Part shown: positions 31,301 through 41,600 of the stretch, one piece after another | Layout: each line of letters starts with the position of its first letter | Numbering within the stretch: position 1 is the stretch's first letter | Assembly: GCA_030704615.1 (NCBI GenBank) | Contig: CM060731.1 | Coordinates: forward strand, 71,404,756 to 71,468,755 | DNA length: 64,000 nt | From: Takakia lepidozioides | Lineage: Eukaryota; Streptophyta; Takakiopsida; Takakiales; Takakiaceae | Reading direction: 5' to 3' | Program-made: the position numbers and the translations under genes | The notes under the pieces: generated by a model | The model's input: the letters and a program-made list of their open reading frames with translations, nothing else | Told to the model about the DNA's origin: nothing | Databases searched by the model: none

Positions 31301-34300
31301 TGAAGGGCGCAACATTCGGCCCTCATGGGCAGATATCTGAGGATGAAATGTATCATTTACTGCCAGCTCAAACAGTGTGCGGCAACGCACACTGTTTGAG
31401 CAGAACTTTTCAATGTTCTTTCCCTGTGAAAATCGGCAACATAGGGCAGGTCCGTGAGGATCAATGAACACTTACCTGGCAGCTCAAAGAACACTTACCT
31501 GTTTGATCCCACTTTTTCATGCATCAGTCGACGTTTCATGCCTCTCTTATAAGAATTTGAGTGAACAACCTTGCAGGAGAAAATGCAAAGTGTGGCGGAT
31601 GAGGTCCCTCAGGGTCAGGGGAAGGAGACCATAGTTGATGTTGACGATGAGTTTTATGAAAGCAAAGCCGCTGAGATGCTGGGGGGTCAAAAGGTGAACT
31701 CTCAGCTTGTGGTGCAAAGTATGCTTGCTCCTGGTGGGAGGTTGAAGATTCCCCTGTGTAGGTTGGTTTCCATGCCCGTCGTTCGTCCACCCCTTGTCAA
31801 AGACATTCTCAAGCTGGAGGCCGAGTTTGTTCATGGGTATTTGGATGGATCCGCAGTCTTTTACGTTTCTACTAGGGATTCTAGAGGTAACGAGCTCCTT
31901 GTGGATGAGTCAATCGTCGACTCCTGGGACCCCATTTGGAGACAGGTGAACGAATCCTTCGAACTTCTTCTCTCCAGGAAACCTTCCACCCAGGTATTCT
32001 CAGGGAAGATGTTTCACGTTTGGGATGGCAACCACCGGTTGCTTGCATGGATGGCTGTCATTGGGAGGCTGCACTCACAGGAGGAAGAGTGGCATTACTC
32101 TGTTCGATCGATGGTGCTTGATTGTGACGACAACATGATGGGTCTTCTGACGGCAATGAATGATGTGAACAGGTTGGTTTCTCATTGTACATGTTGCACT
32201 TCTGGTTCAGTTCTTCCTTGATTCAAGTCCTTGAATTACATTCTGAAATTCAGATATCATTCTGCAGAGGGACGGAGACATCGCATGTCAAAACGAGTCT
32301 GGTTCACACACTGTACAGGATACAAAGGATCGGGCAGATGCCCTTGACCAACTTCAAGACCATCCTTTCGGCAGAGATGTATAAGAAATGCGAAAGCTCC
32401 AAGACTTCGGAAACGTGGTACTCGTTGACCCATGAGGCTTTCATGGAGTACATGTACACGGTGAGATACATCTTCCTTCATCTGGCCTTTCCATATTCCT
32501 GCTTCCACATGTTTGTTTCTGTCTGTCTCCCTTGACCTTGGATTGATGCAACTCTCTTGCATTCCCTTGCAGCAAGACATTGCAGATGCAGGGGAGCGTG
32601 GCAAACTGGAATACTACAGCTCTACCCCTGAGGAGAGAAGGACAGCAAAGGGGGTTGAAAGTCACATCCAGAAGGAGATGAACGCTACAAGAAGGACAAT
32701 AATGAGTGCTTTTGTGAAGCAGTTGAGAATTGCCGACCCATCATTCGGGCCGCAGTTTCTCCTGGAGATAAAAAACCATTATAATAAGCCAGGCAAGCCG
32801 GAGATGGCCCAGGAGAAGTTGCACAGGTTGTCTACCGCCGTCGTGTCTTCTGAACAGAAGGTGAAGTGGCTACAGATATGGAACTCCGATCCCACAGTTA
32901 GGGATACCCACATGTTCCCAAGGCCAGAGAAAGAGAAGAAGACCCAGCGTGTCGTTCCTGTCAGTGACAATGTGCTGGACACCTGGCTTCACAAGGCCAC
33001 TTACTGGAGCCAGGTGTGATGTCCTCTCGTATCTCACTTTCTTTTCTCTTTTCCTGTCCTTCTCTTCCCATTGCCTCTTACATTCGCTGTGACTGTTTTT
33101 GGGTTCATTCTTCCATTTCAATTGTTTTGCAGTTGGAAGAAAGGGCCCGATCGGTTCTGCATACTCAGTTGGCTGATTATGGCATCACTATGACAGCTCC
33201 GAAGGTCTCCTTCGAAGCTTACATGAGGAAATGGAGAGCCACAGTGTGGCACTCTGGTTTCTTTAGAGAGTTCAGCAAGGAGGGTGGCATCAGTCGAACA
33301 AATGAGCTTGACCAGCAGGAAAAAGGAGAGGAAGCCTGGAAACGATGCCTTTACAGGTGCACACCCTTGCACTCTTTACTTCTGTTGTGGTTGCAATGTG
33401 TTGTGTGGCATACTGTTTAAGGGGGTCTTCGTGGTGTGTTGAAAAAGCTGGGACACAATATGTGCATTGGAAAATGAGGCTGTGTCTGTTCCTGCAGGTA
33501 CATTAAGTTTGTTCTCTTGGAAGAGAATTGCTTGGACAAACATCCAGATTTCGTGGACCTTTGGCTTGTCCCTGCTGGCAACCAGACCATGTTCACTGCT
33601 GGGATCTTGCATGACTGGGGCCCAGACTATCTTTCTTCTTGTGGTTGGTATTTGGATTGCCCTCCTTCAGAGACCCCAGCTGTAGAGTTGTCTTTGAGGA
33701 GAGAGAATGACCGTATTGCAGCCACTGCCGCAGCAGCGGACCTCGACATTCATGAGCGTAATCTGAGGACTCTTGCAGAGAAGGAGCCTCCCGCTCAGGA
33801 TACCCCGGGTAGAGGAAGAAAGGCAAAGGGAAAAGATGTTGCTGGTGTTGTGGGGAAGGGAAGGGGTAGAGGGAAGGTGGCACAAGGGCAGGGAAGTGTT
33901 GCAGCTATTGGCCCTGTGGAGCATGTCCAGCAGACTCCACCGCATGGTAGGGGATCCGGGAGAAAAAACAAGGGGGTGGTTGATCCCAAGGACCCGTACC
34001 ATGCAGTGGAACATCCCACGAGGGTCATTCGTCCAACCAGGTTGGAGATTGCCAACATCGGGTTCCTTGCCATGATGGAGTCGAAGAAATCTGATTACAA
34101 GGGCGAGCCATCACCAGTGTGGGAGAGGATTGTCGAGTTCCTCAGCACGGTGCGTGTTCTCTTTGGGTTCTGTGGCTTCTGCTCTCTTTGTCTGCTGTGG
34201 GCATGGATCGTTTATAAACTTGTCAGAATTCCATTGTATTTTTGTTTGCAGGCTAAAATGACCAAATCGTGGGTGAACGGGAAGGAGAAGCCATATGCAG

Positions 34301-35312
34301 CCGAACTCATCATCTTGGACATCCCTGATGGGTTGGCAGTCCCAGATATCCCTCCGTCGGGTGCTTGTCCGGGTTGGAATGCATTTGATGAGCGCTACTG
34401 GCGGTGGGTTTTTTCCTTTTGCAACTTCTTCCTTTCCGATGCAGGTGTTTTGGTGCTCATCCAGTCCATCGATGTTCGGTGTCGCCGTGCCCTTGCCAGC
34501 TATTTGAAAGCCTCGGGCATGAGAGTCGTGAAGACATGGAATTGTGTGAACAACATGTACCTTACGAAGGGGGATCGTCCGGGAGAGATGGTGAGTTTCC
34601 CTTCTTCTTCCTCTTCTTTTTTGTTCTGGGATTGTGTTGTATAGGTCGCTCGAACTCATATGTAGGGGCCCGATTTTATTTTGGTTCTTAGTTCCTTGTG
34701 GATGTCATGTTCGCAGACTCGTCTGTTTGAAGCTGTTTGTCTCGTCCGGGTGCATCCACCAACGACTCCGGCCGGCATTACGGAGTTTGCCATCACTCAC
34801 GGGGGCAAGTTCATAGATGACAGGACAGATCCTCCCACGGATGACATGCATCACAACTACGTCGACAGCAACGTGTGCTTGCGAAGGGGGAATGGGGTTC
34901 CTTGGAGAGGGGCGAGGGTGAGGAGCCCGGCTTTCATTCAAACGATTGTGGAGTGCTGCACCTACACAGACGCCAGAGTTCTGGATTTGTCGATGGGCAC
35001 AGGTTCGTCTCTTCAACATTCACATTTCATGAGGTTTGATTGAGCTTGCACTTTCAGCACTTTCCACCGTTCCGAATGTGTCTTCAATGTCTGCTTACTT
35101 CATTCTATTCCACTGCAGGTGCTTCGTACCACGCTTGCAAGGCCAGTGCGCGACATGTCTTTGGGATTGAAGGGGATGCTGAGATTTACAAGAACCTCCT
35201 GATGGGTTTGGGTGGACACACTTCTCAAGTCCTTCCGAAGCCCCGTCCCGCTGATACTGGTACAGAGGAGACTTCTGACAAGGAGCTGGACTCCGACTTT
35301 GCCTGTGAGTAA
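28312..35312 (+). CDS. ParB-like domain fused to beta-class amino-methyltransferase-like domain
   Basis: Nine exons join in frame without a stop: 28312-28623, 31577-32172, 32268-32460, 32573-33013, 33133-33356, 33498-34149, 34252-34590, 34717-35002, 35119-35312 (1078 residues); all introns are GT-AG. Residues 1-104 are acidic, then basic. Residues about 155-290 look ParB/sulfiredoxin-like: LKIPLCRLVSMPVVRPP opening and VWDGNHRLLAW (about 252-262). A basic AT-hook-like stretch follows (GRGRKAKGK, GRGRGK, about 690-750). Residues 807-1060 resemble N6-adenine/N4-cytosine methyltransferases: LIILDIPDG at the DPPY place, SDAGVLVLIQS, then VLDLSMGTGASYHACK and HVFGIEGD as the AdoMet site. DIPD replaces DPPY, so catalysis is doubtful. 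In bacteria and phages the same fusion (ParB-like plus DNA methylase) is common. The exact start is uncertain. Confidence 0.75.
28624..31576 (+). other. First intron of the ParB/methyltransferase-like gene
   Basis: Donor AAAG|GTAAAATC and acceptor CCTTGCAG|GAGAAA are the pair that keeps the reading frame (phase 0 on both sides: ...VATKK then EKMQSVADE). At 2953 bases it is far longer than the other introns of this gene (about 95-140 bases). Nearly all of the extra length is the palindromic satellite array. Confidence 0.6.
28705..31400. repeat. Tandem satellite of 24 units, each with a 15+4+15 hairpin
   Basis: The unit is about 115-117 bases. Each holds arms CTCAAACAGTGTGCG and CGCACACTGTTTGAG around a GCAA loop, followed by a spacer containing AGGGTGCAAAATTTGG. 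Hairpins start at about 28705, 28823, 28939, 29054, 29170, 29285, 29402, 29517, 29633, 29748, 29864, 29979, 30094, 30209, 30326, 30442, 30558, 30673, 30789, 30905, 31019, 31136, 31250 and 31367. Arms are nearly invariant, while the spacers fall into two types (TCAGGGGCACCTTTCTGAGG and GCAGTCAGTTATCTGAGGG). In RNA each would be a perfect stem capped by a GNRA tetraloop. First and last units are diverged. Confidence 0.9.
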
Positions 35313-36059
35313 GTTCAACCTGTGCATGCTTGCATTGTTGTTTCAATATCGAGAATCGCTGTTCTTGAGGCAAAGTGCACATGGGAGACATCCTCTTCGT
35401 TGGACTTGTGCATTGCATCATTGTGTTAAAAATGGGATTTTGTGGACATGTGTAGGAGTCCGCGTGCTTCCACTTGCCCTCCTGGGCTATCACACCTATT
35501 TGGACTTGTTTTCAGTCCTCCTCGGTCTTGTGTGCTACCTGTCTATGCGGAGGCACTCGCAGCAAGCATGTCCGTTCATGGCACTCAGAGTCCACCTTGC
35601 GATGGCCTTCGTAGAACACGTGGTGTTGGGGCCAGAATCTTTGTAGATGACATAGCACAGGAGGTGGACACTGATTGTGATGACTGAGACACTTGATATG
35701 AAGTCTTCTTTTGGTTTAATTCTGGGACAAATTTGAAATGGGATGGTTCTGTGTCCTTATTGTCCTGTTTGCAATGTGTGCGTGGAATTCACATTCATGG
35801 TTCCAAACTATTGTTGGAGATGGGGGTTGCATGGACTGCCCGGATTGTTCCTTCAATATATTTGTTGTTTTGTGGACCTCACAGACTTGAGTACATTGCA
35901 AAAACAAACAAACCACTTTGGTTCGTTTACATCATTCTCGCATCATTTGCTAGTACGTCCCCAAACCATTCCTGCTAGAAGAATGGTTGGTCAATCCATC
36001 ACGGTGAAGTCCACCTCATCAAAGACTGTTCAGGCATTCTCAATTCTCCCCACATCAAC
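35313..36059 (+). other. 3' flank of the methyltransferase-like gene inside the MULE
   Basis: A GTGAGT donor-like site overlaps the stop region at 35305, and an open stretch with an acidic end (about 35516-35687, ending DDIAQEVDTDCDD) could be an alternative last exon. I could not find a splice joint that keeps the frame. From 35690 to 36059 I see no coding signal. Confidence 0.35.
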
Positions 36060-36208
36060 CCGCGGAAATAGGTGACACCACTCGGAAATAGGTGACATCC
36101 GCGGAAATAGGCACTGTTTGCATGCTGACGTGGCGTGAGCCTGTGCTGGGCTCACGCTTTCCTGGGCTCACAGGCTCACGCCTCCAGGCTCACGGAATAG
36201 CACCCCCC
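36060..36208 (-). repeat. Right terminal inverted repeat region of the MULE
   Basis: A short direct repeat CGGAAATAGGTGACA(C/T) occurs at 36063-36100 just inside the end. The terminal part is rich in GGCTCAC and GTGAGCC words and ends ...GGAATAGCACCCCCC before the target duplication. Confidence 0.65.
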
Positions 36209-36217
36209 TCTTCACGG

Positions 36218-36410
36218 TAAGTGCGGGAGGCTCATCTTTCTCGAGTTGAGCCTCACCGCGCCTAGCTATGGCGCCATAGTGTGGATTCCCCATGGCGTGG
36301 GGTGCACTTGGCTTGACTTGTATTTGAGTGATGAGTTTATATATGCATGAGTTTATGCTTCAGCTTTGTGAACTCGCATGAGCTTGTGTTTGTATTCTTC
36401 TTCTTTATCA
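36218..36410 (+). repeat. Family B LTR number 2, right part
   Basis: It continues the LTR broken at 23379. It contains the conserved hairpin (arms about 36223-36234 and 36247-36259, loop TCTTTCTCGAGT) and ends TTCTTTATCA. Confidence 0.8.
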
Positions 36411-36411
36411 T

Positions 36412-36575
36412 TGTGGTGGACTAGTGACTGCCATAGTGGGCAGCATAGTGGCAGCCTAGTGACTAACTAGTGGCAGCCTAGTGGTTGGACTAGTGGCTGG
36501 ACTAGTGTGTGCACATGTGTTGTGTGGTTTTGGACAACGATGTAGTTGTGTAGCGATATGTATGCGCACTACATA
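36412..36575 (+). repeat. Start of a third family B LTR (truncated)
   Basis: TGTGGTGGACTAGTG follows LTR 2 with a single T between. It is rich in CTAGTGG words and breaks off after GTAGCGATATGTATGCGCAC. It forms the second LTR-LTR joint of the window. Confidence 0.7.
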
Positions 36576-38681
36576 TAGCATATATGATTAGGTCATATTT
36601 TTTGTATTTGTACATAATGGATTGATCTGGATTTTGATCATGGCAGAATGCGAATTCCAAAAATGTACTTGAGAGATGGAAACAGTTCCGTCGGCGACAA
36701 TGCCAGTACAGGACGTTCCTGGACTAGCAAAATATATGGGCATAGCCGTGCCAAGCAAATTGACAACCACGCTTGTAAGACTCTCCATACTCCGACTTCT
36801 TTCTCTTTGGGCCTTTATGAGGGTGAGATGTTCCAGCATCAACGAGAGGTCCTCCACGCTTCAGTTTTTGGATCCTCCACTATTGCATTGTTGGTGCACT
36901 TGTCATTAGGACCGTAGCAGCATTGATATCTGGACATAAAATTCAAAATCGATATCCATTGACTTGTGGAAGCATGAAATCACAGTAGGTGGGAAACAAA
37001 AATGACAACAGACATGCAATGAGACTACAAAAGTGAATACATGATATTATTCAGAAATGTGTTGGCTCTGGGCGCTTTTCGCATGTTGGGTTCTACGTTA
37101 TAATGGATATCCACCCAAAATTGAGTGGGGTAGTCCTCCAAACTCTCATCTCCAAGGACAAAGTCCGCAACTCTATCCCAAGGTATGCAGACCTTTTGAA
37201 CATTCACTCGCACACCCATAAACCCATTTTGCGTCTTACTCTTCCAATGGAGATCTTTATTGTTGAAGGGTCCTAGTTTTGGTGTTTGCAAACATTGTTA
37301 AAGAGGCCGTATAGCGGGCTTTCCGTTTTCAGTGTATCATCGCCTTCTGCTACGTCCGTGCTCTGTATAGTACATAAGACACGCTTCAGAACCTACAAGA
37401 AACGCGCCGTAGTACCCAGGACACAATCGACAACGTGCAAGGAGCAACATGACGCACGTTCGCGGCTGCTGGCAAGGGGTAGGCGACAGGGATAAGGTTT
37501 GGATTCTTGCCCTAAAAATGGAGAGCTCAGATGGGTTTTAAGAACAGATGGTCCAGATCCGGCGTCGTCAGTGGACTAGAGGTTGGGGGACTGGCACAGC
37601 GGACTGGCCAACAGCGGACTGGAGGGCAGTAGACCGACGCAGCGGACTGGTGGGTAGAATGGCAGAGTGGACGTGAGGGGACTGGCAGCGGCGAACGGCT
37701 GGTGGGGCTGCCGCGGCAGCAGCGAGCGCGGCTGGGCGAGCGCGCACAGGGGGGGCGGGATGGGAGGAGCCGCCCCCGGGCGTCCATGCGCGGGGCCACC
37801 AGCTGGGTCGCGCGTCCGTGTTGAAGACACTATTATCTTAAAATGAGAGGCTATAGGCACACGAGTGAGTTGTAAAACTTAGGAGAAGAGTGAAGGAACA
37901 ACGTTCCCTATGGAGAGCATAGAACAGTTCTTGAATCTGCATACGGATGGATGAGCGCATCTATAAGAGAGAACTTTTGACTGTCGAATATCCGGACATT
38001 CTAGTTAAATGTGCTGCAAGGAACATTCTCCTTCTGTTAATTATCGTTGACGGGTTAGTAACCTGCTTCAAGATTGTCTCGAGAATCTAGAGACGATGCC
38101 TGAAAACTCTCAGCCGCTGGTGGTGAAATCATACAAACTCAAACCAATTGTATCAGGGACAAGGAGAATATATCTCATCAGTGTAGAAGCAAACTGTGCA
38201 GAACTCATCGTATAAAACCCAAGCCTGAACTCACAGGGTCCTAAATCTTCTCTTGTATTTTGCTTGCTCCCTCCTCGCCATCTTCGCAAGCTCTGAAGCT
38301 CTTGCAGCATCAACATAAGTTCTCAAGTCGCTCTTTTCAATTGACGACGAGTGATGTGTCTGCACTCTGAATCGTCGCTCGCAGAGTTAGATCATATCGC
38401 AGATTTCCCTTACACCCATCTGCTGGATCCCTGCAACAAGTGGAGGATTTGCCTGAGGGCATTTGTGTGTGTGGATTTAGGGGACCCACTTGCTCCACCT
38501 TCTTGAAGAGTATGTTCATTTTCGACATGCATCTGCCGGCATTGTGAAGAGAATTGTTGCAAGCCAAGAATTGTACAGCTTGTGACTTCAATCGGAGACA
38601 GCAAGTCATAGTTTGGAACTTTTCTGGACATGTTCTTAGCTACAGCCCCTGAGAAGGACATAGTAGGGTGAGCAGAGAAGA
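36576..38681. other. Intergenic region, one protein-like fragment and short repeats
   Basis: On the minus strand 37291-37025 encodes an 88-residue stretch (GVRVNVQKVCIPWDRVADF, LEDYPTQFWVDIHYNV) that reads like a piece of a real protein, probably from a mobile element. I do not recognise it. Positions 37585-37690 hold degenerate AGCGGACTGG repeats. 37860-38681 probably contains the promoter and 5' leader of the MATE gene; no clear core element is seen. Confidence 0.35.
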
Positions 38682-41600
38682 ATGTCGATGGGTGGGGGAG
38701 CAGGCGGAGCGCTGGGACTTGTGCATAGAGGAGGGCAAGTATTGGCTACTATGGCACGGCACCAGTTATCAATCAAATGTAGCACTGGAACTTTAAAGGG
38801 CCAAAGAACAAGACCTCAAGTAGCCAACCATCACGAGGAGGTTATGTTCCCTACAACCTCTGCTCAGACGGTTTTTTCACTGGCCAAATATACCCCAAGA
38901 GGCCTCAGAAATAGACATTCAGGTGAGCAGAGTGGAGTAACGCACAGAAACCATCATGTTTTGTTAGGTGTACCTGAAAGTAATTCTGATTCCTCTGTCT
39001 CTTTTGACTCCATTGGAACTGAAGCTTTGCCAGCCTCGCCATCATCAACCACTGGTTCATCAGAGCTGAGGCTCGTAAATCAGGTGGGCATTGATGTGGT
39101 GAATTCTCTTGAAGAAGTTGAAAACAAGATACCGACAGCAGCAACTGCAAGACACCATGGAGATTTTCCAACAATGAATCCTAGAATGGATGATATCTGC
39201 CTACCTGGTGAAAGAAATCTCTCCTGGCCAAGACCAGAACCTGTTAGGTTGGACCAAGAAATCAACGAATTCCTGGAACAAGGCCAAGTCATCTCACCAC
39301 ATGCTACTTTGGAAGTGGAATTTGCACAGGAGCATGATGTAGCTACCCAATTGCCATTGTTGAAGCCTGTAAAGGAGTCTGCAGCAGCTGTTGCATCAAC
39401 AGAAGTTGCAGATGCGTCAAGAGGTCCGGCAGGAGATACATTAACTGTGCCAACTATGGCTAGTGTAGAGGGCAAGAAGATCATAGAGCAGCTGCGAGAA
39501 ATCATCCTATTTGCAGGCCCAGCTATGGGAATTTGGATGTTTAGTCCAGTGATGAGTTTAATTGACACCTCTGTCATTGGCAACAGTAGCTCTCTGGAGC
39601 TTGCTGCACTTGGTAAGTGCAATAATCATCTCTTAGCCTGCTCTGAACAGTAAAAGTAGTATGTTTCACAATAGAGACATGTTCTCTTCAATGTACCATG
39701 TCTTTCAAAGTCAGGATTTTGGGGACATTAACATTCTGAGATAATATCTATTTCATACAATCCTCATGGCTAGATGGACTGTCGTATCGGATCACATAAG
39801 GGGTTAGAAAAATTAGGGAGGAGGTTTTGAATGTCAAAGTATATCATGTAGTGTGTGATATGGCATGACAAACTAAATCTGTTGGTGGACCTTGCTTATG
39901 ATTGATGGTGATGAGCTTGTAGAATATCCAATGTATGTGACAGGCATGAATCAAGTTTCCCTACTGCATGTTCTATGATGACACTTCCAGGGCTTAATAA
40001 AGATGCAGACTCTGCACGGCTTGTTCAGGTCAGCATTTATGTGGATAGGAACGAGTTACCGGAAATGATGGATTCATAACTAAGAGAGTCCAATGTCCTC
40101 ATCCTGTGTGGGGCTGTTGTCTCAGGGCCAGGAACTGTCTTATGTGATCATTTGTCCTATGTGTTTATGTTTCTGTCGGTGGCAACCTCCAACTTAATCG
40201 CCACATCTCTTGCTCAGCAGGTTAGTACTAGTGTTTTGTGTGGCTCCCTCTTTCATTAGAAACATGATCTTGAAGGATTCGACAAAAGCAGATTGGGCAG
40301 CAGTTTTTGATGTGAGTGCTGCTCAGGACTCCTGAGTGGATAGGTTGTGTTCCCTATATCTGTCCATTATAAGACTTGCATTGTATGGCTGACTTTCTGG
40401 GATATTTTGTAGGATGAAGCAGGGGCAGCGCACCATCTATCCAGGCTGTTGTTTGTGTCTCTAGTTTGTGGTGTGGCTATGCTTCTAATCATGGAGTTTG
40501 GGGTAACATCCTTGCTCCAAGGTAGGGAGGAACCTAATTCAGTGAAGGTGGAGGTTTTTAATGTTAATGAATTACACAGGTTATCAGTTCACATGTGGTT
40601 CTATTTCTTTAACTGTGCCTGAAATTTTGTGTTGTCACCAAATTTGCTAAAATGTCTTCTGGAATCTAGAGGAAGACGTATGTAATTTGGTTCCTTGTTG
40701 TTTTCAGCTTTTGTTGGGGTCAAGAATGCTAGTTTGATTCCGGCAGCGAGAACATATGTTAAGGTAACATGATCAAATTCATCAGTCCAAAGTCATTCTG
40801 GCTACACAGTATGAGTGCTGGACTGTCTCTTAGCGCATATTTTGTTGGTTCAGACGTTCATACTGCACTTGACTGCAATTTGAAAAAGCGGTAGTGTAGT
40901 AAGGTAGTGTTTCTTTTCTCCTTCTGTCCGTGCTTGATTGAGGAGGAGAGGGGCCCATGTTAGTAGGTAGAATATGGAGAGTGATAGTGTCATCAGACTT
41001 GAATCTTACTTTTTTCTGGAGGCTACTGTGAATATGTGCTAAAGTGTTGTTACATTGCTTTACAGATCAGGGCCTTGGCATGGCCAGCAGTGCTTGTGTG
41101 TATGGTTGCCCAGAGTGCAAGGTACATAATGACCACAATCTAAGCAGGAAAAGTCAATCGTGCCATATTCTTTATTGCAAAATGGGCTGGACTGCACCCA
41201 TGCCACACATTCTTCCATAGATTTGGAATCGTCCCTAATTGTTCATTTCCCTGGCAACTCTACTACTCGTCTTTTTGCAAAAATAGAATGTACTCAGAAG
41301 ACGTTGTTTGCCGTAGCCATCGCAAAAATAGAATCAATGGAATCAGACACCACTGCTGATTGCTTTGTATGGCCAGCCTTGGAATGCAGGATTCATGGGG
41401 TCCCCTGAAGGTGTTAGCTATTTCAAGCCTTGTAAACTTCTCTGGAGACATTTTTCTATGCACCTTTCTTGGATATGGTATTGCTGGTGCTGCATGGGCA
41501 ACAATGGCCTCCCAGGTGTGCCACTCTCTCTTGTTGACACCCATATTAAGCTTCCTGCAGCCAGCATGAAGCCCATACTGATTTCCTTGACGTATGATGT

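Larger units (their letters stand above)
23380..36208. mobile_element. 12.8-kb Mutator-like element with transposase and ParB/methyltransferase-like gene
   Basis: It is flanked by the 9-bp duplication TCTTCACGG (23371-23379 and 36209-36217) inside a family B LTR, the target duplication length of Mutator elements. Termini are imperfect inverted repeats rich in GTGAGCC: left GTAGCTATGGCGTGAGCC, right end (reverse complement) GTGCTATTCCGTGAGCC. It contains two head-to-head genes: a minus-strand MULE transposase (about 27.4-23.8 kb) and a plus-strand ParB/methyltransferase-like gene (28.3-35.3 kb), with a satellite array in the latter's first intron. Other pieces of the family are at 1799-3190, 14461-15617 and 61915-62060. 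Confidence 0.88.

Noticed and set aside
28705-31400. CRISPR-like array of palindromic repeats
   Set aside because: The spacers are not unique: they fall into two repeated types. The context is a eukaryotic transposon intron and no cas gene is near. It is a satellite.
28823-31467. Repeated 60-77-residue ORFs with NPALPAQTVCGNAHCLS on both strands
   Set aside because: They come from the satellite unit read in frame, with one ORF per few units and no start context. They are not genes.
34404-34444. 41-base intron with GT...CAG in the methyltransferase-like gene
   Set aside because: Splicing it would shift the frame and destroy the SDAGVLVLIQS motif. Reading through keeps the fold.
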